From Hetaerina americana (lineage: Eukaryota > Arthropoda > Insecta > Odonata > Calopterygidae), in the NCBI GenBank assembly GCA_022747635.1, contig JAKTNV010000012.1:1315001-1379000 (forward strand): 64,000 nucleotides of DNA, given 5' to 3'. Shown in pieces: positions 43,568 through 53,829 of this stretch (the stretch's first letter is position 1; each line of letters opens with the position of its first letter). Position numbers and translations under genes: made by a program. The notes under the pieces were generated by a model. The model was not told where the DNA came from. It did no database searches and saw nothing but the letters and a program-made list of their open reading frames with translations.

Positions 43568-45952
43568 AAAGAGACTCACTATTTTTCGAATTTTCGGTGG
43601 TCGTTGCCACCTTTATCAAGGAGGAGAGGGACAGAACTGAAGGGAATACGAGGGCTGGAGCGATGGATGGAAGGGGAAGGTGGGGAGGGAATTCCGAAGG
43701 GACGGGTTTGGAGGGGCAGCGTTAGAAGGGTGGGGAAAATGTAGAAGGTGATGGGGGTGGAAGGGGGATGAAAATATAATTAGAACAGGGTAATTAGTGC
43801 CTAATATTGATTCCTGGCCAGTTCCAGGACTCCAAAAGCCAGATGAAGGATTGCTCTAGTGTTTTCAGTTTCAGAGGAGGATCAGAGGGTGGGAGGGATG
43901 CTATGATTGATACACTATAGCATTTATCAAAGGGAGTGTTGTGTTCGGAGGCGTGTTTGGGGATAGGGAGCATGTCAATGAAGGAAGAGTTTTTGCATGA
44001 GGCTCGGTGGTTGTTGATTCTGATATTGAGGGGTGTGGTGGTTTGCCCAATATAATAGGCCGGGCACAGTTGGCACTTCAGAAGGTACACTACATTGCTA
44101 GAAGTGCAAGTAGAGGAGGGAATTGGTGGGAGAGAGTTAAAAAGCGGGTGGGAGAGGGATGGGATTTTGGTTTTGAAAATAGGGCATGTTTTACATCTGG
44201 GTTTATTACAAGGCGTTGGAGTGGTTTTAGGACGGGTTGGGGATTTAAGGAGTGGATTTGTTGATTTGAGGAGATCGGATAGGTTGGCGGGGCGTTTGAA
44301 AGTAACTGAGGGGCATTTGGGAAAAAGGTTGGCGGTGGCATTATGATTTTTTAGGATAGGGTAGAGGTCTTTCAGGATTGATCGTATAGATTCTAAGCCC
44401 GGGAAGTATGTAGTGCAAATTGAGAGAGGGTGGGGTTCTGCGGTGGAGGAAGGTTTGGGAGTGTACGCATGTTTTCGGATTCTTTTGTTCAGGAGGGATT
44501 CGGGATAACCTCTTTTTAGGAGGGAACAGTGTAGACTTGAAAGGAAATAATCAAGGGAATCAGGGTCACTACAAATTCTGTGTCCCCTTGTGGATAGGGA
44601 GTAAGGAATGGAGCGTTTTGTGTGATATGGGTGGCAACTATTGTAGTGTAAGTATTGCTGTTTGTTTGTGGGTTTAATATGTACAGAGGTGTGAAATGTT
44701 TGGTTTCTTAATGTAACATTTACATCTAGGAAGGTGATTTGGGAGGAGGATACTGTAGAACTGAAGGAAATAGAGGACGAAGCATTGAGGTCGGAAATGA
44801 AAGCTTTCAGGGAATCGGTACCATATTGCCAGAGGAGGAAGATATCATCGATGTACCTGAGCCACAATAGAGGTTTCAGTGGTTGTTTTGACAGGAATTT
44901 CTTCTCTGCGAGACCAAGAAAGAGGTTTGCATAGGAAGGGCTGAACCTGCTACCCATGGCACAGCCCTTGATTTGTAAGAAGAATTTGTCGTTAAAGAAA
45001 AAGGAGTTGCGGGTGAGGATGAACTCGGAAAGACTAAGGAGAAAATCTGTGCTGGGTATGTGTGGCTCAGGGCGTTGGGAGAGGTAATGTTTGAGAGCGG
45101 AGAGACCTTCTGAGTGGGGAATCGATGTGTATAGGGATGTTGCATCTATGGTGGCCATAATGATCTCAGTATCTGGAGGGAGGGAGGTTGATTTTAGCCT
45201 TTCCAGGAAATGGTAAGAATCTTTGGTGTATGACGGTAGGGAATGGACTATCGGTTGGAGATAGTGGTCTACAAATGCAGAGATTCTTTCAGTTGGGGAG
45301 TGACGGGAGGATAAAATCGGACGACCGGGATTCCCAGGCTTGTGAATCTTTGGAAGGATATAGAAATGAGGGGTGCGTGGGTGGGGAGGGGAGAGGAGGT
45401 CCAGGTCTGAAGGAGATAGACCCTCATTTGGCCCGTTGGACACGAGAAATTCAATAAGTTCCTTCTGAAGTGCGGGGTTTGGGTCTTCGGGGATTTGCCG
45501 GTATGCGCACGTGTCCGAGAGTTGCCTGTCAACCTCCGTTATGTAATCCGATCTATTTAAGACAACAACTGTTGAACCTTTGTCCGCGGAAGTAATGATG
45601 ATATTAGGATCCTTAATTAGCCTTTTTAGTTCAGTGGATTCGGTTGGAGACAGGTTGGGTCGAGGATTTAGGGTCTTGAGGAAAGACGGGTTGGAAATTC
45701 TGGACAGGAGAAGGTTTATAAAAATTTCAATTGGATGATTTGGGGGGAGGGGATTGGGTTCTCGGGCAGAAGCCGGCTTGAATTTATGTAAGGCGTTGTG
45801 AAGGGGTCTGGAAACTTGCTGGAGTGACGGTTGGGAATCCCAAAATGCCTTCCACCGGAGATTCCGGCAGAAATGCAATACGTCCGCGAGGATTCTCACG
45901 TGGTTTACTCTGGGGGTGGGGGTAAAAGAGAGGCCCTTGTCTCCTTGTCTCC
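43568..45952 (-). mobile_element. Penelope-like element, longer arm of an inverted dimer
   Basis: A minus-strand PLE copy, 5'-truncated at 45952, where it meets a second copy in opposite orientation. 43568-45043 is the reverse complement of 45953-47428 with a constant coordinate sum (90996) and no indel. The remaining 909 bp (45044-45952) are unique to this arm and encode the N-terminal half of the reverse transcriptase. The outer flank is TA-rich (TATATACATATAAATATATT). Confidence 0.92.
43588..43619 (-). ncRNA. Candidate hammerhead ribozyme core (PLE dimer 1, left)
   Basis: Mirror of 47377-47408: TTGATAA, linker A, stem II GGTGG/CCACC, GAA, AAUU and C. It lies in the 3' UTR of the minus-strand PLE. 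Confidence 0.42.
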
Positions 45953-46040
45953 TTCTCCTTAGTCTTTCCGAGTTCATCCTCACCCGCAACTCCTTTTTCT
46001 TTAACGACAAATTCTTCTTACAAATCAAGGGCTGTGCCAT
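43794..46040 (-). CDS. PLE reverse transcriptase + GIY-YIG endonuclease
   Basis: Family role: PLE proteins copy element RNA and nick target DNA with a GIY-YIG nuclease. A 748-residue open frame; the first 29 or so residues are antisense of the opposite arm, so about 719 are PLE-derived and the true N-terminus is missing. RT motifs: SADKGSTVVVL (151), LPKIHKPGNPGRPILSS (229), IDATSLYTSIP with the first catalytic Asp (298), CAMGSRFSPSYANLFL (360), RYIDDIFLLW with the catalytic YIDD (395), FLDVNV (438). Then a cysteine motif PCNKPRCKTCPIF (610). The GIY-YIG domain follows: VVYLLKCQLCPAYYIGQTTT (650-669), Arg in NIRINNHR, and Glu in KTLEQSFIW (729). No internal stop is present, which suggests a young copy. 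The missing start makes full function doubtful. Confidence 0.9.
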   Translation of the reverse strand: MAQPLICKKNLSLKKKELRVRMNSERLRRRRQGDKGLSFTPTPRVNHVRILADVLHFCRNLRWKAFWDSQPSLQQVSRPLHNALHKFKPASAREPNPLPPNHPIEIFINLLLSRISNPSFLKTLNPRPNLSPTESTELKRLIKDPNIIITSADKGSTVVVLNRSDYITEVDRQLSDTCAYRQIPEDPNPALQKELIEFLVSNGPNEGLSPSDLDLLSPPHPRTPHFYILPKIHKPGNPGRPILSSRHSPTERISAFVDHYLQPIVHSLPSYTKDSYHFLERLKSTSLPPDTEIIMATIDATSLYTSIPHSEGLSALKHYLSQRPEPHIPSTDFLLSLSEFILTRNSFFFNDKFFLQIKGCAMGSRFSPSYANLFLGLAEKKFLSKQPLKPLLWLRYIDDIFLLWQYGTDSLKAFISDLNASSSISFSSTVSSSQITFLDVNVTLRNQTFHTSVHIKPTNKQQYLHYNSCHPYHTKRSIPYSLSTRGHRICSDPDSLDYFLSSLHCSLLKRGYPESLLNKRIRKHAYTPKPSSTAEPHPLSICTTYFPGLESIRSILKDLYPILKNHNATANLFPKCPSVTFKRPANLSDLLKSTNPLLKSPTRPKTTPTPCNKPRCKTCPIFKTKIPSLSHPLFNSLPPIPSSTCTSSNVVYLLKCQLCPAYYIGQTTTPLNIRINNHRASCKNSSFIDMLPIPKHASEHNTPFDKCYSVSIIASLPPSDPPLKLKTLEQSFIWLLESWNWPGINIRH

Positions 46041-47202
46041 GGGTAGCAGGTTCAGCCCTTCCTATGCAAACCTCTTTCTTGGTCTCGCAGAGAAGAAATT
46101 CCTGTCAAAACAACCACTGAAACCTCTATTGTGGCTCAGGTACATCGATGATATCTTCCTCCTCTGGCAATATGGTACCGATTCCCTGAAAGCTTTCATT
46201 TCCGACCTCAATGCTTCGTCCTCTATTTCCTTCAGTTCTACAGTATCCTCCTCCCAAATCACCTTCCTAGATGTAAATGTTACATTAAGAAACCAAACAT
46301 TTCACACCTCTGTACATATTAAACCCACAAACAAACAGCAATACTTACACTACAATAGTTGCCACCCATATCACACAAAACGCTCCATTCCTTACTCCCT
46401 ATCCACAAGGGGACACAGAATTTGTAGTGACCCTGATTCCCTTGATTATTTCCTTTCAAGTCTACACTGTTCCCTCCTAAAAAGAGGTTATCCCGAATCC
46501 CTCCTGAACAAAAGAATCCGAAAACATGCGTACACTCCCAAACCTTCCTCCACCGCAGAACCCCACCCTCTCTCAATTTGCACTACATACTTCCCGGGCT
46601 TAGAATCTATACGATCAATCCTGAAAGACCTCTACCCTATCCTAAAAAATCATAATGCCACCGCCAACCTTTTTCCCAAATGCCCCTCAGTTACTTTCAA
46701 ACGCCCCGCCAACCTATCCGATCTCCTCAAATCAACAAATCCACTCCTTAAATCCCCAACCCGTCCTAAAACCACTCCAACGCCTTGTAATAAACCCAGA
46801 TGTAAAACATGCCCTATTTTCAAAACCAAAATCCCATCCCTCTCCCACCCGCTTTTTAACTCTCTCCCACCAATTCCCTCCTCTACTTGCACTTCTAGCA
46901 ATGTAGTGTACCTTCTGAAGTGCCAACTGTGCCCGGCCTATTATATTGGGCAAACCACCACACCCCTCAATATCAGAATCAACAACCACCGAGCCTCATG
47001 CAAAAACTCTTCCTTCATTGACATGCTCCCTATCCCCAAACACGCCTCCGAACACAACACTCCCTTTGATAAATGCTATAGTGTATCAATCATAGCATCC
47101 CTCCCACCCTCTGATCCTCCTCTGAAACTGAAAACACTAGAGCAATCCTTCATCTGGCTTTTGGAGTCCTGGAACTGGCCAGGAATCAATATTAGGCACT
47201 AA
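45916..47202 (+). CDS. Truncated PLE protein: RT C-terminal half + GIY-YIG
   Basis: A 428-residue frame. About the first 13 residues are antisense of the other arm. From LLSLSEFILTRNSFFFND onwards the protein is the same as residues 335-748 of the minus-strand product: CAMGSRFSP, RYIDDIFLLW, the PCNKPRCKTCPIF cysteine motif, the VVYLLKCQLCPAYYIGQ nuclease motif and the ending WNWPGINIRH. The first catalytic Asp motif (DATSLYTS) is absent, so it cannot act as a reverse transcriptase. The nuclease half is complete. Confidence 0.85.
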   Translation: MGVKERPLSPCLLLLSLSEFILTRNSFFFNDKFFLQIKGCAMGSRFSPSYANLFLGLAEKKFLSKQPLKPLLWLRYIDDIFLLWQYGTDSLKAFISDLNASSSISFSSTVSSSQITFLDVNVTLRNQTFHTSVHIKPTNKQQYLHYNSCHPYHTKRSIPYSLSTRGHRICSDPDSLDYFLSSLHCSLLKRGYPESLLNKRIRKHAYTPKPSSTAEPHPLSICTTYFPGLESIRSILKDLYPILKNHNATANLFPKCPSVTFKRPANLSDLLKSTNPLLKSPTRPKTTPTPCNKPRCKTCPIFKTKIPSLSHPLFNSLPPIPSSTCTSSNVVYLLKCQLCPAYYIGQTTTPLNIRINNHRASCKNSSFIDMLPIPKHASEHNTPFDKCYSVSIIASLPPSDPPLKLKTLEQSFIWLLESWNWPGINIRH

Positions 47203-47500
47203 TTACCCTGTTCTAATTATATTTTCATCCCCCTTCCACCCCCATCACCTTCTACATTTTCCCCACCCTTCTAACGCTGCCCCTCCAAACCCGTCCCTTC
47301 GGAATTCCCTCCCCACCTTCCCCTTCCATCCATCGCTCCAGCCCTCGTATTCCCTTCAGTTCTGTCCCTCTCCTCCTTGATAAAGGTGGCAACGACCACC
47401 GAAAATTCGAAAAATAGTGAGTCTCTTTTTTTGTGTGTTTCTGTGTTTTTGTCTGTGTCCACTAGTGCTAAGTGTTATACATTATTATTCACGTCCGTGA
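45953..47500 (+). mobile_element. Penelope-like element, shorter arm of an inverted dimer
   Basis: A plus-strand copy whose 5' end (45953) is fused directly to the 5' end of the minus-strand copy. Over 1476 bp it appears identical to the other arm in every stretch compared. It has a further 3' tail not present on the left (47429 to about 47500, with GTGTCCACTAGTGCTAAGTG), followed by TA-rich sequence that mirrors the left flank. Confidence 0.92.
47377..47408 (+). ncRNA. Candidate hammerhead ribozyme core (PLE dimer 1, right)
   Basis: TTGATAA (47377-47383), linker A, GGTGG (47385-47389) pairing with CCACC (47396-47400), GAA, AAUU and C (47401-47408). It sits 175 bases downstream of the PLE stop codon. 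Two positions of the CUGANGA box deviate. Confidence 0.42.
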
Positions 47501-47509
47501 GTCTTTCAA

Positions 47510-50500
47510 AAAGTGTTATATATAAATATATTTATATATACGATGGGGGATGATAGATTGACGGAAGGATTTGGTTGGACCAATGATAAGGGAAGAGGGG
47601 AAGAGGAAATTGGGAATGTGCCCAACATTTACTGGTTGGTGACGGCTAGCATCGAAAAGCAATATGCAGGCCTACTCTAATGATTTGAGTATGACCTGAG
47701 TCAGTGGGTAGGAGTGAGGTCATTGTTGAAGCATTATAGATGTACACATTCGAATGAAACCTTATAGAGGGAGACATGTTTTGCGAGAATGACTGAGGGC
47801 GCTCTCCCTGCAATCTGATTAGAACTAGCTCTATGATTTCGGTTCTTAGTTGTATTTTTGGCGGAATTTATTCAGCCCTATGCTCAAAAGAGGAGGATGA
47901 CCCGTTGCTGCTCTTCCGAAATGATCGCCTCTTGATTTTGCGGCAAAATCGAATCGGATGGAGTGAGTGACATAGTCGACCTTTGGAGTGCGACAAAAAT
48001 CTAGTTCTTTATTTAGAAATGAGTTATCGGACTTTTTCATAATTGTGGAAGATAGACTTAGGTGATAAGATGTATCATCAACAGTCGGTGTGGAATTAGC
48101 AGTTGGTGGTGGCGGATTGTAAATCACTGTGACCTGTGTTCCTTTCGGAGAGCCGGCGAGATTAGAGTGTGCATCGGAGTCGCGTTTTTGAATCCTGGTG
48201 TTGAAACCAGAAATGAATAAGTCCTGCCAGAGATCTTAATTATGACGAAAATCTTGTGGTCCAGGTAAAACATGTGTGGACACATTGTAACTAGGTGGAC
48301 CTGGAGAACTTAGTGCAATAATTCCGGTGAAGGTCTCCCTACCCCCAATCACTAAAGGGTTGTTGCTAACCACCCTCGAGACCACCACCGTGTACGTCTC
48401 AATAGCACAAAGATACCCATGGCCATTATTTCAACTGGAAACTCGGAAATTCTTCAGGCATTACGGAAGTGGGAATGAACCTCAGGTGGCACTTGAATGA
48501 CTGACACTAATATAAGTTATTGAGTTTTTATTGTCCGTCGTTAGCATCATCGCCAAATTCAGGCGATTTGAGGGGGTGTACTCCATCGTTTATCGTGGTT
48601 CGAATAGCGTTGAACAGGTGGAAAGAGTACTTCCCTCCTGCTCCACGACCGAATCCTCAATCTTCATTCCTCATTCATTTAAAGTTTCTTAATTTTTCAA
48701 CCATCGTTTGAAAGAGCTGTGATTTTATTCACAAAATTCATGTGGATTTGATAGTTTTTTCTTCAGATTCTATTATCATGCGTCACAGTTTAATTTCACG
48801 TAATTTGCATGATCAGAAGGAGTTGGATTTCTAATGAGAGCGATTTAAGTGATACCAATGTTAAAACCATTTTGGAAGAGTCAAGTTTGTTCAGTAACCA
48901 TATTCATCGTAAAAACGGTGCATTTCGGCAATCGCTCGCGATATCTTCATTTGAAATATGTTATGCAAATTTCAACGAAAGACCTATTTGACCTCAATTT
49001 ACCGCAGAAAGATTATCACTGAATTCTCGACTGCGTGAGTTCAATATTTCGTAATTAAGGCAGAAGTCACGTTGAAATTGGGTTCTTCGATCCAGTGTCC
49101 ATGTTAAAAGCAGTGTCATGGTCCATGGCACTGATTTTAAGGGGATGTTAATTATTGGCTTTTATGATTTTTTCATAAATTTTTCAGGACAATCGCAACT
49201 TATTTTCGTATTCTGAGGCATTTTTGCTCTTGTAAGAAGCATCCAAGTTGGGTGATATGCTTGATCACTACATGAATTATCGGTAATACCTTAATAGATA
49301 CCCAACAAAGGTTTTCAAAAAAACTGTAAAAATGTGCATTATGCAGTTATATCAGTGACAGTCACTAGAAGGTTCTCAAATAAGACGTGTATCTTAAAAT
49401 AGTCGGGATCGTCCCAAGAATTGTTTTCAGCTCGATGAGAGATAGCAAGACGCGACGCAGTGCGCCGAGTTATTTGTTTGAAGTTTATAAATTCGCTTGC
49501 CGTGCTGTGTTCCGTGTTGGTCTGCTTTTTAAGAAGCAGCCTCACTAAATGCTGGTATTTTAGCACATCCATTACTATGATTGCCTTCAGATTTTAATTG
49601 GAATGGCTGTTTACAGTTGCGTGCGTGACTTCGCGGCTGAGTTCACGGTTTTGTGGTCTTCCAACCATAAGATATGTTCTACTTTTCCCTTCCTAATCTC
49701 TCCTCTTTCATTTTTATGGGAGAGGAAATTTTAAATTTGCCTTCAAGAGCGCTGAACGGAGGAAAGGGGAGAATTTTCGGCAACCCCTTCTCCTCAACCC
49801 GTGAGAGCGTCACTGCGTGGGAGATGTATGCAGAAGGAGTCCCTTTGAATTTATGTTTCGTTTTCACTTTGTATGCCGTGAATAGTTTTAATGGGGTGAG
49901 AAAGGAAGGAAAGCCAAATTTCTACCATTTACGAGTTACCACAGAAGGGCAAAGATTGTTTTGAGCCCAGCGCTTTACACGGAGCTGAATTTCTCCTCCA
50001 ATGTGCTCGAGGGCAAAAAACAGCGAATCAGTTCTTACGTACTGACAAGCTGCTAGGACGTTTAGTGCCTAATTAATTATGTGCGTTCGTTCATTAAGCT
50101 GCGCCTATGTCCATCTGAGTTTTCGTTGGGTTTTTAAAGTGCGGGCTGCCATCTCAGCCGTTTACTCTCCAATTCATGGGAGCCTCAATGTGAGATGACA
50201 TATCCTTAAAAGTCGCATAATACTGCGCTGGCCTCTTTGTTTTCTCTGTGGAACTACTTATCATTTGCCTGAGTGAAAGGCATATTCCTCGCCTTCCAGC
50301 CTCCACGGAATTTGAGACGTTTAGATCCCATCGTTTCTAATGTCCTTTATTATTAATGGAGAGCCCTACGGTACACCTTCAGCTGGCCGAAATGCAGGTG
50401 GACATGCTACCTGGTCCAAAACCTACGCCGATAGCCAATGTTTCACAGTCCATAACCATTGAGCTTTGAGTTAAGTTCAGAGTCGGAGGTTGAGCTCACT

Positions 50501-51305
50501 ATGTCACATTTCTTAAGCTACTGATAAGACAGGCTTAAAAAATTCAATGCATTTATATTCCAATGCATAACATTTTATTGGAATTATATTTTACGCCAAA
50601 CTGTCTTTCAAAATTATTTACGGAGGCAAGAGTGTAAATGCCTAACACAATGAGCACTCAAACATTAATGTGTAAAATATGGATAAGAATTCCGAGTTTG
50701 TCTATTGTAACGGTAAATTGGAATACGGAAGATGTTCTTTTACGGGACAAATCTTAAAAAGTGACAGCAAAAATACAACACTCAGTTGCATCTCTAGAAA
50801 TTTATCTACGCATAAAAAACTACGATTATCGTTAACCTTGCCGAAATAATTATCGCATTCACGTCGATGTTTGATTCGATTGCATATGTGTATAGGTTTA
50901 TTTTTGGATACCGAGTTTCAGAATCCCTCTCATTTTACAAGACCGATATTTCTTTTTCCAATCAAAATATTTCACGAATTTATCGACTTATGTTGATGAA
51001 AAAAAACCGTTGCACATCTGTCAGGTATATTTCATATCAAGCGAGTCTTTCAGCATAGCCATGACCGTCGAAGCCGTTGATAGAACGTAAGAAAGATGTG
51101 GAATATTAGGTGAAAGAATCAATCCTTGGCAAGTGCTAAAAGAATTTCTCCAAAATAAACATCAGATGAAGGGTAAGCTTAAGAATTGAAATTGAAAGGA
51201 ATGGCTCCCCACGAGGAGGGGAACGCAAATGAATTAAGGAACGTGGAGGAGCGTTCTCTCTCGCCAAATGCATTCCCGTAGCAGCCAGCAGTCCTCGACA
51301 CTCGC
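47510..51305. other. Non-coding, mostly unique sequence
   Basis: It starts with a short TA-rich patch (to about 47541). I see no coding sequence or known repeat. Frames such as 47846-48127 and 49339-49572 (minus) show no recognisable domain. Confidence 0.4.
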
Positions 51306-51309
51306 CTGC

Positions 51310-51372
51310 ATCTACATAATACCCCGTTCGACGCCGCAAGGGCGTGTTAGGTCACCAGCCATGCATGCACAA
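51310..51372 (-). mobile_element. CR1-like LINE 3' terminal core
   Basis: CTGCATCTACATAATACCCC, then GACGCCGCAAGGGCGTGTTA and GGTCACCAGCC: the 3' core of the CR1-like LINE. It lies just downstream (minus strand) of the C-terminal fragment at 51425-51720, in the same arrangement as at 22.3-23.8 kb. Confidence 0.65.
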
Positions 51373-51424
51373 TCATGTCACCTCTGCCCAGATATCAGTT
51401 CGATCATGCGTTTGACCAAAGCTA

Positions 51425-51720
51425 TTCACGCGAGAGAAGCTACGCATATGAGAGAGATGCCAATAGCACTTATCTTAAGACACTGCCAATAGTAATTATC
51501 TCCTTCGCACCTGCGATCACATCTATTTTGATCTCTAATGTTACGAGGAAAAAACGATATTTTAAATTCGTCTTTCCGTTCTGCAACAAGTCTCCCTGAT
51601 TTTACGTTGGCGATCTGTTCTACCATATTAATTCGGGGCCTGTAACAACTTTCCTCAAACCTAGATGCTCTGCGTTTCACTCGATCTAGTTCCAAAGTTA
51701 GGCGTACCTCGTGAGGATCA
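51425..51720 (-). pseudogene. CR1-like LINE reverse transcriptase C-terminal remnant
   Basis: Minus strand: DPHEVRLTLELDRVKRRASR, FEESCYRPRINMVEQIANV and DEFKISFFPRNIRDQNR. This matches the WDPSEKGLIREIEKVQRRAARF...SSFPRTIRD region of the copy at 22.8 kb. Short and truncated. Confidence 0.6.
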
Positions 51721-53765
51721 CGTGTGCTCTTGGTGGGGTCAAACTAACGTAAAATAACAAGATCTCTTTTACCCTCTCATTACGTTTCCCCCATGTGGGT
51801 GACTGACCAAGTGAAAACAAAATTATCCGAGTTTTATTTCAGTCTAATTAATAATCGCTCTCCGGTCCCAATGCTCACGGATTTATGGCACCGATGCAAT
51901 CTAGGAAATCATATTGTTAACCGGTTATTTCGCAACTTTTTATGGGTAATGAAAAAAATCCCTTGTGATGGATCAAGTGTAGGACTAAACTAGCGAGCAT
52001 GCATCTAGTGGTCTTAAGGCATAGCTCATTGGGAGATACCGGTGTCCCAAGTGTAAAAAGATTGCTAATGTTCCTCAGCTTTGACTCGGCTTACAGGTCA
52101 TACACAATAAGACCATCTGACAGCACTATACAGCTCGCAGTCACGTACGCCGGATGACAAAATGTGGACTTTTGACGGCATCTTCTGCTGCTCGCAGAAC
52201 ACATTTCATTCCACGCCCCCTAAATAGTATTTGAGTTTATGATTAAAAGTGTTAAAAGTGATGGTGACGTTGAAACAAAGGACCGAGTCTAAAATATAAG
52301 CTGTCTACAATTACCAAAGATTTCCCTCCATAGTTTCACGGCAGGTAATGCGGTGAATCACATTATTTGCCCTCCACACTAATTATCAAAGCTTTTTTAA
52401 GACAGAAAAGTCGGGAGCTACCTTCCTCGTAAACCATGCCCTACACACATGAGCATATTATTCGGAGCAGATAAATTATTTCAAGCCTAAAATAATGGGT
52501 TTCCGTTATGACGCTTTATCACTTTGCTGTCGTTTATTTCGACGTCGAATCAAGAATGGTCACGGTCTGTCGCGTTACATTTTCTTATCTATTTAGGCCG
52601 TTGAGTTTCCTTCTCATCATTGTTGACGTTTTATATTCGGGGCTTGGGTAACTTAGTCCTGGTTCCTACACTAATGTCCTCGTGGCTCTCCTCATTGTCC
52701 TTTGTTCCTCGAGAGTTTGAGAGTTTCTTATATCTGATGAATGCACGCGTTCGCTGGAAACCTTCAATTGAATTTGGTCACATAGTTTTCACCCTTCTGC
52801 AAATTTCCCCAAACATGAGCGAGTGCAGGGGGAACGAGAAGGGAGCATCGTTGCTCAGGGATGGCCGCTGTCGGCGGGGCGTCAACCCCGTGCATCCGAC
52901 GGCTTCTCGCCAACAATCGCATGCGCCCTGGTGCGGGGGTGCAGATCCCTGTACGCAGTCGCCGACAAGGTTGCAAATGACTTAGCTTACGTAGCCGCTG
53001 CACCGCGGAAATAGAGCCGTCGGCTGGACTTGTGCGGCGACGGCACGGAAGTGAAGGGGGAGCGGGCGAGAGTCGACAACAAGAAGCAGTCGCAATGGAA
53101 ATTCGAGAGTCGTGATCCTGAATCCGGAGGGGACGAGGCGTGGAAGGGCTCGAACCGTGGTGCGAATGTGGTGCTGGGTGTGGAGGGAGAGGAGAGGGCT
53201 CGGACCGCTCGCTGTTCCTCTTTCGAGAGAGCCCCGCGCGGGAAGCCTTACGAGCACCGCTCACGTCTTTTACAGCCTTAGAAAATATGCCGGAGGGGGG
53301 CGACGTAACAGGATTCCATGGCCTACGTCACCCGTGCTGTGAAGGAGAGTTTTTATTGGTTGTTTAATGTGAGAAATAAGTTTCCCCCTTTAAATGTTTG
53401 AACACGGACTACTTTTTTAGCGAGCTCTCGGAGGCAGTTGGGGTTCGATAGTGTGGAGAAATTTTGAAGTCCTCGAAATTCAAATGCGGTGGTAACGTCC
53501 CTTCCCGCGACCGTAGCTCGATAAAAGCGAATGAATTCCGCCATAATCGGGCCCGCCCTTTCGGGTGCATTTGACTGGCACCACGTCCCTCGCGAGCCTC
53601 CGGCCGCGTAGGCCTGCCAGGATAGCGGGACACCAAACTTTAATTATGTAATTTAGGGTCAAAAATTAACTTATACCGATGTTGAGTAGTATGAGGCGTG
53701 ATGTGGTTGAAGTCGAATATAATGAACGACTAATCCCCTAGCCCTTTTCCACTTGCTAATTTTTT
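51721..53765. other. Non-coding; GC-rich island at about 52820-53290
   Basis: No gene recognised. The island is CpG-rich with overlapping frames on both strands (for example a 166-residue Arg/Pro/Ser-rich frame) that look compositional. Confidence 0.4.
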
Positions 53766-53770
53766 TTTAT

Positions 53771-53808
53771 TGCACGACCTGGTTTCGATGTATTACATCA
53801 TCATCAGG
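53771..53808 (-). ncRNA. Candidate solo hammerhead ribozyme
   Basis: Minus strand: a full-consensus CTGATGA (53801-53807), linker T, stem II GATG/CATC (loop TAATA), GAA, then ACC-A-GGU as tiny stem III and C as cleavage nucleotide. Stem I can form between TTGC upstream and GCAA downstream, extended by T and A runs. This is the best sequence match to a hammerhead core in the window. No PLE coding sequence is next to it, so it is probably the last remnant of a PLE tail. Confidence 0.55.
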
Positions 53809-53829
53809 CAACAAAATGAAGTTGTGTGC

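Noticed and set aside
44007..44677. Separate plus-strand genes antisense to the PLE
   Set aside because: They occur identically on the opposite strand of the mirror arm and are shadows of the PLE coding frame.
43568..47428. Assembly artefact as the default explanation of the PLE palindrome
   Set aside because: Not excluded, but the second dimer has diverged arms and the same geometry, and the right arm here has extra tail sequence that the left one lacks.
52764..53264. 166-residue Arg/Ser/Pro-rich protein on the minus strand
   Set aside because: Overlaps other frames in a CpG-rich island and has no recognisable domain.
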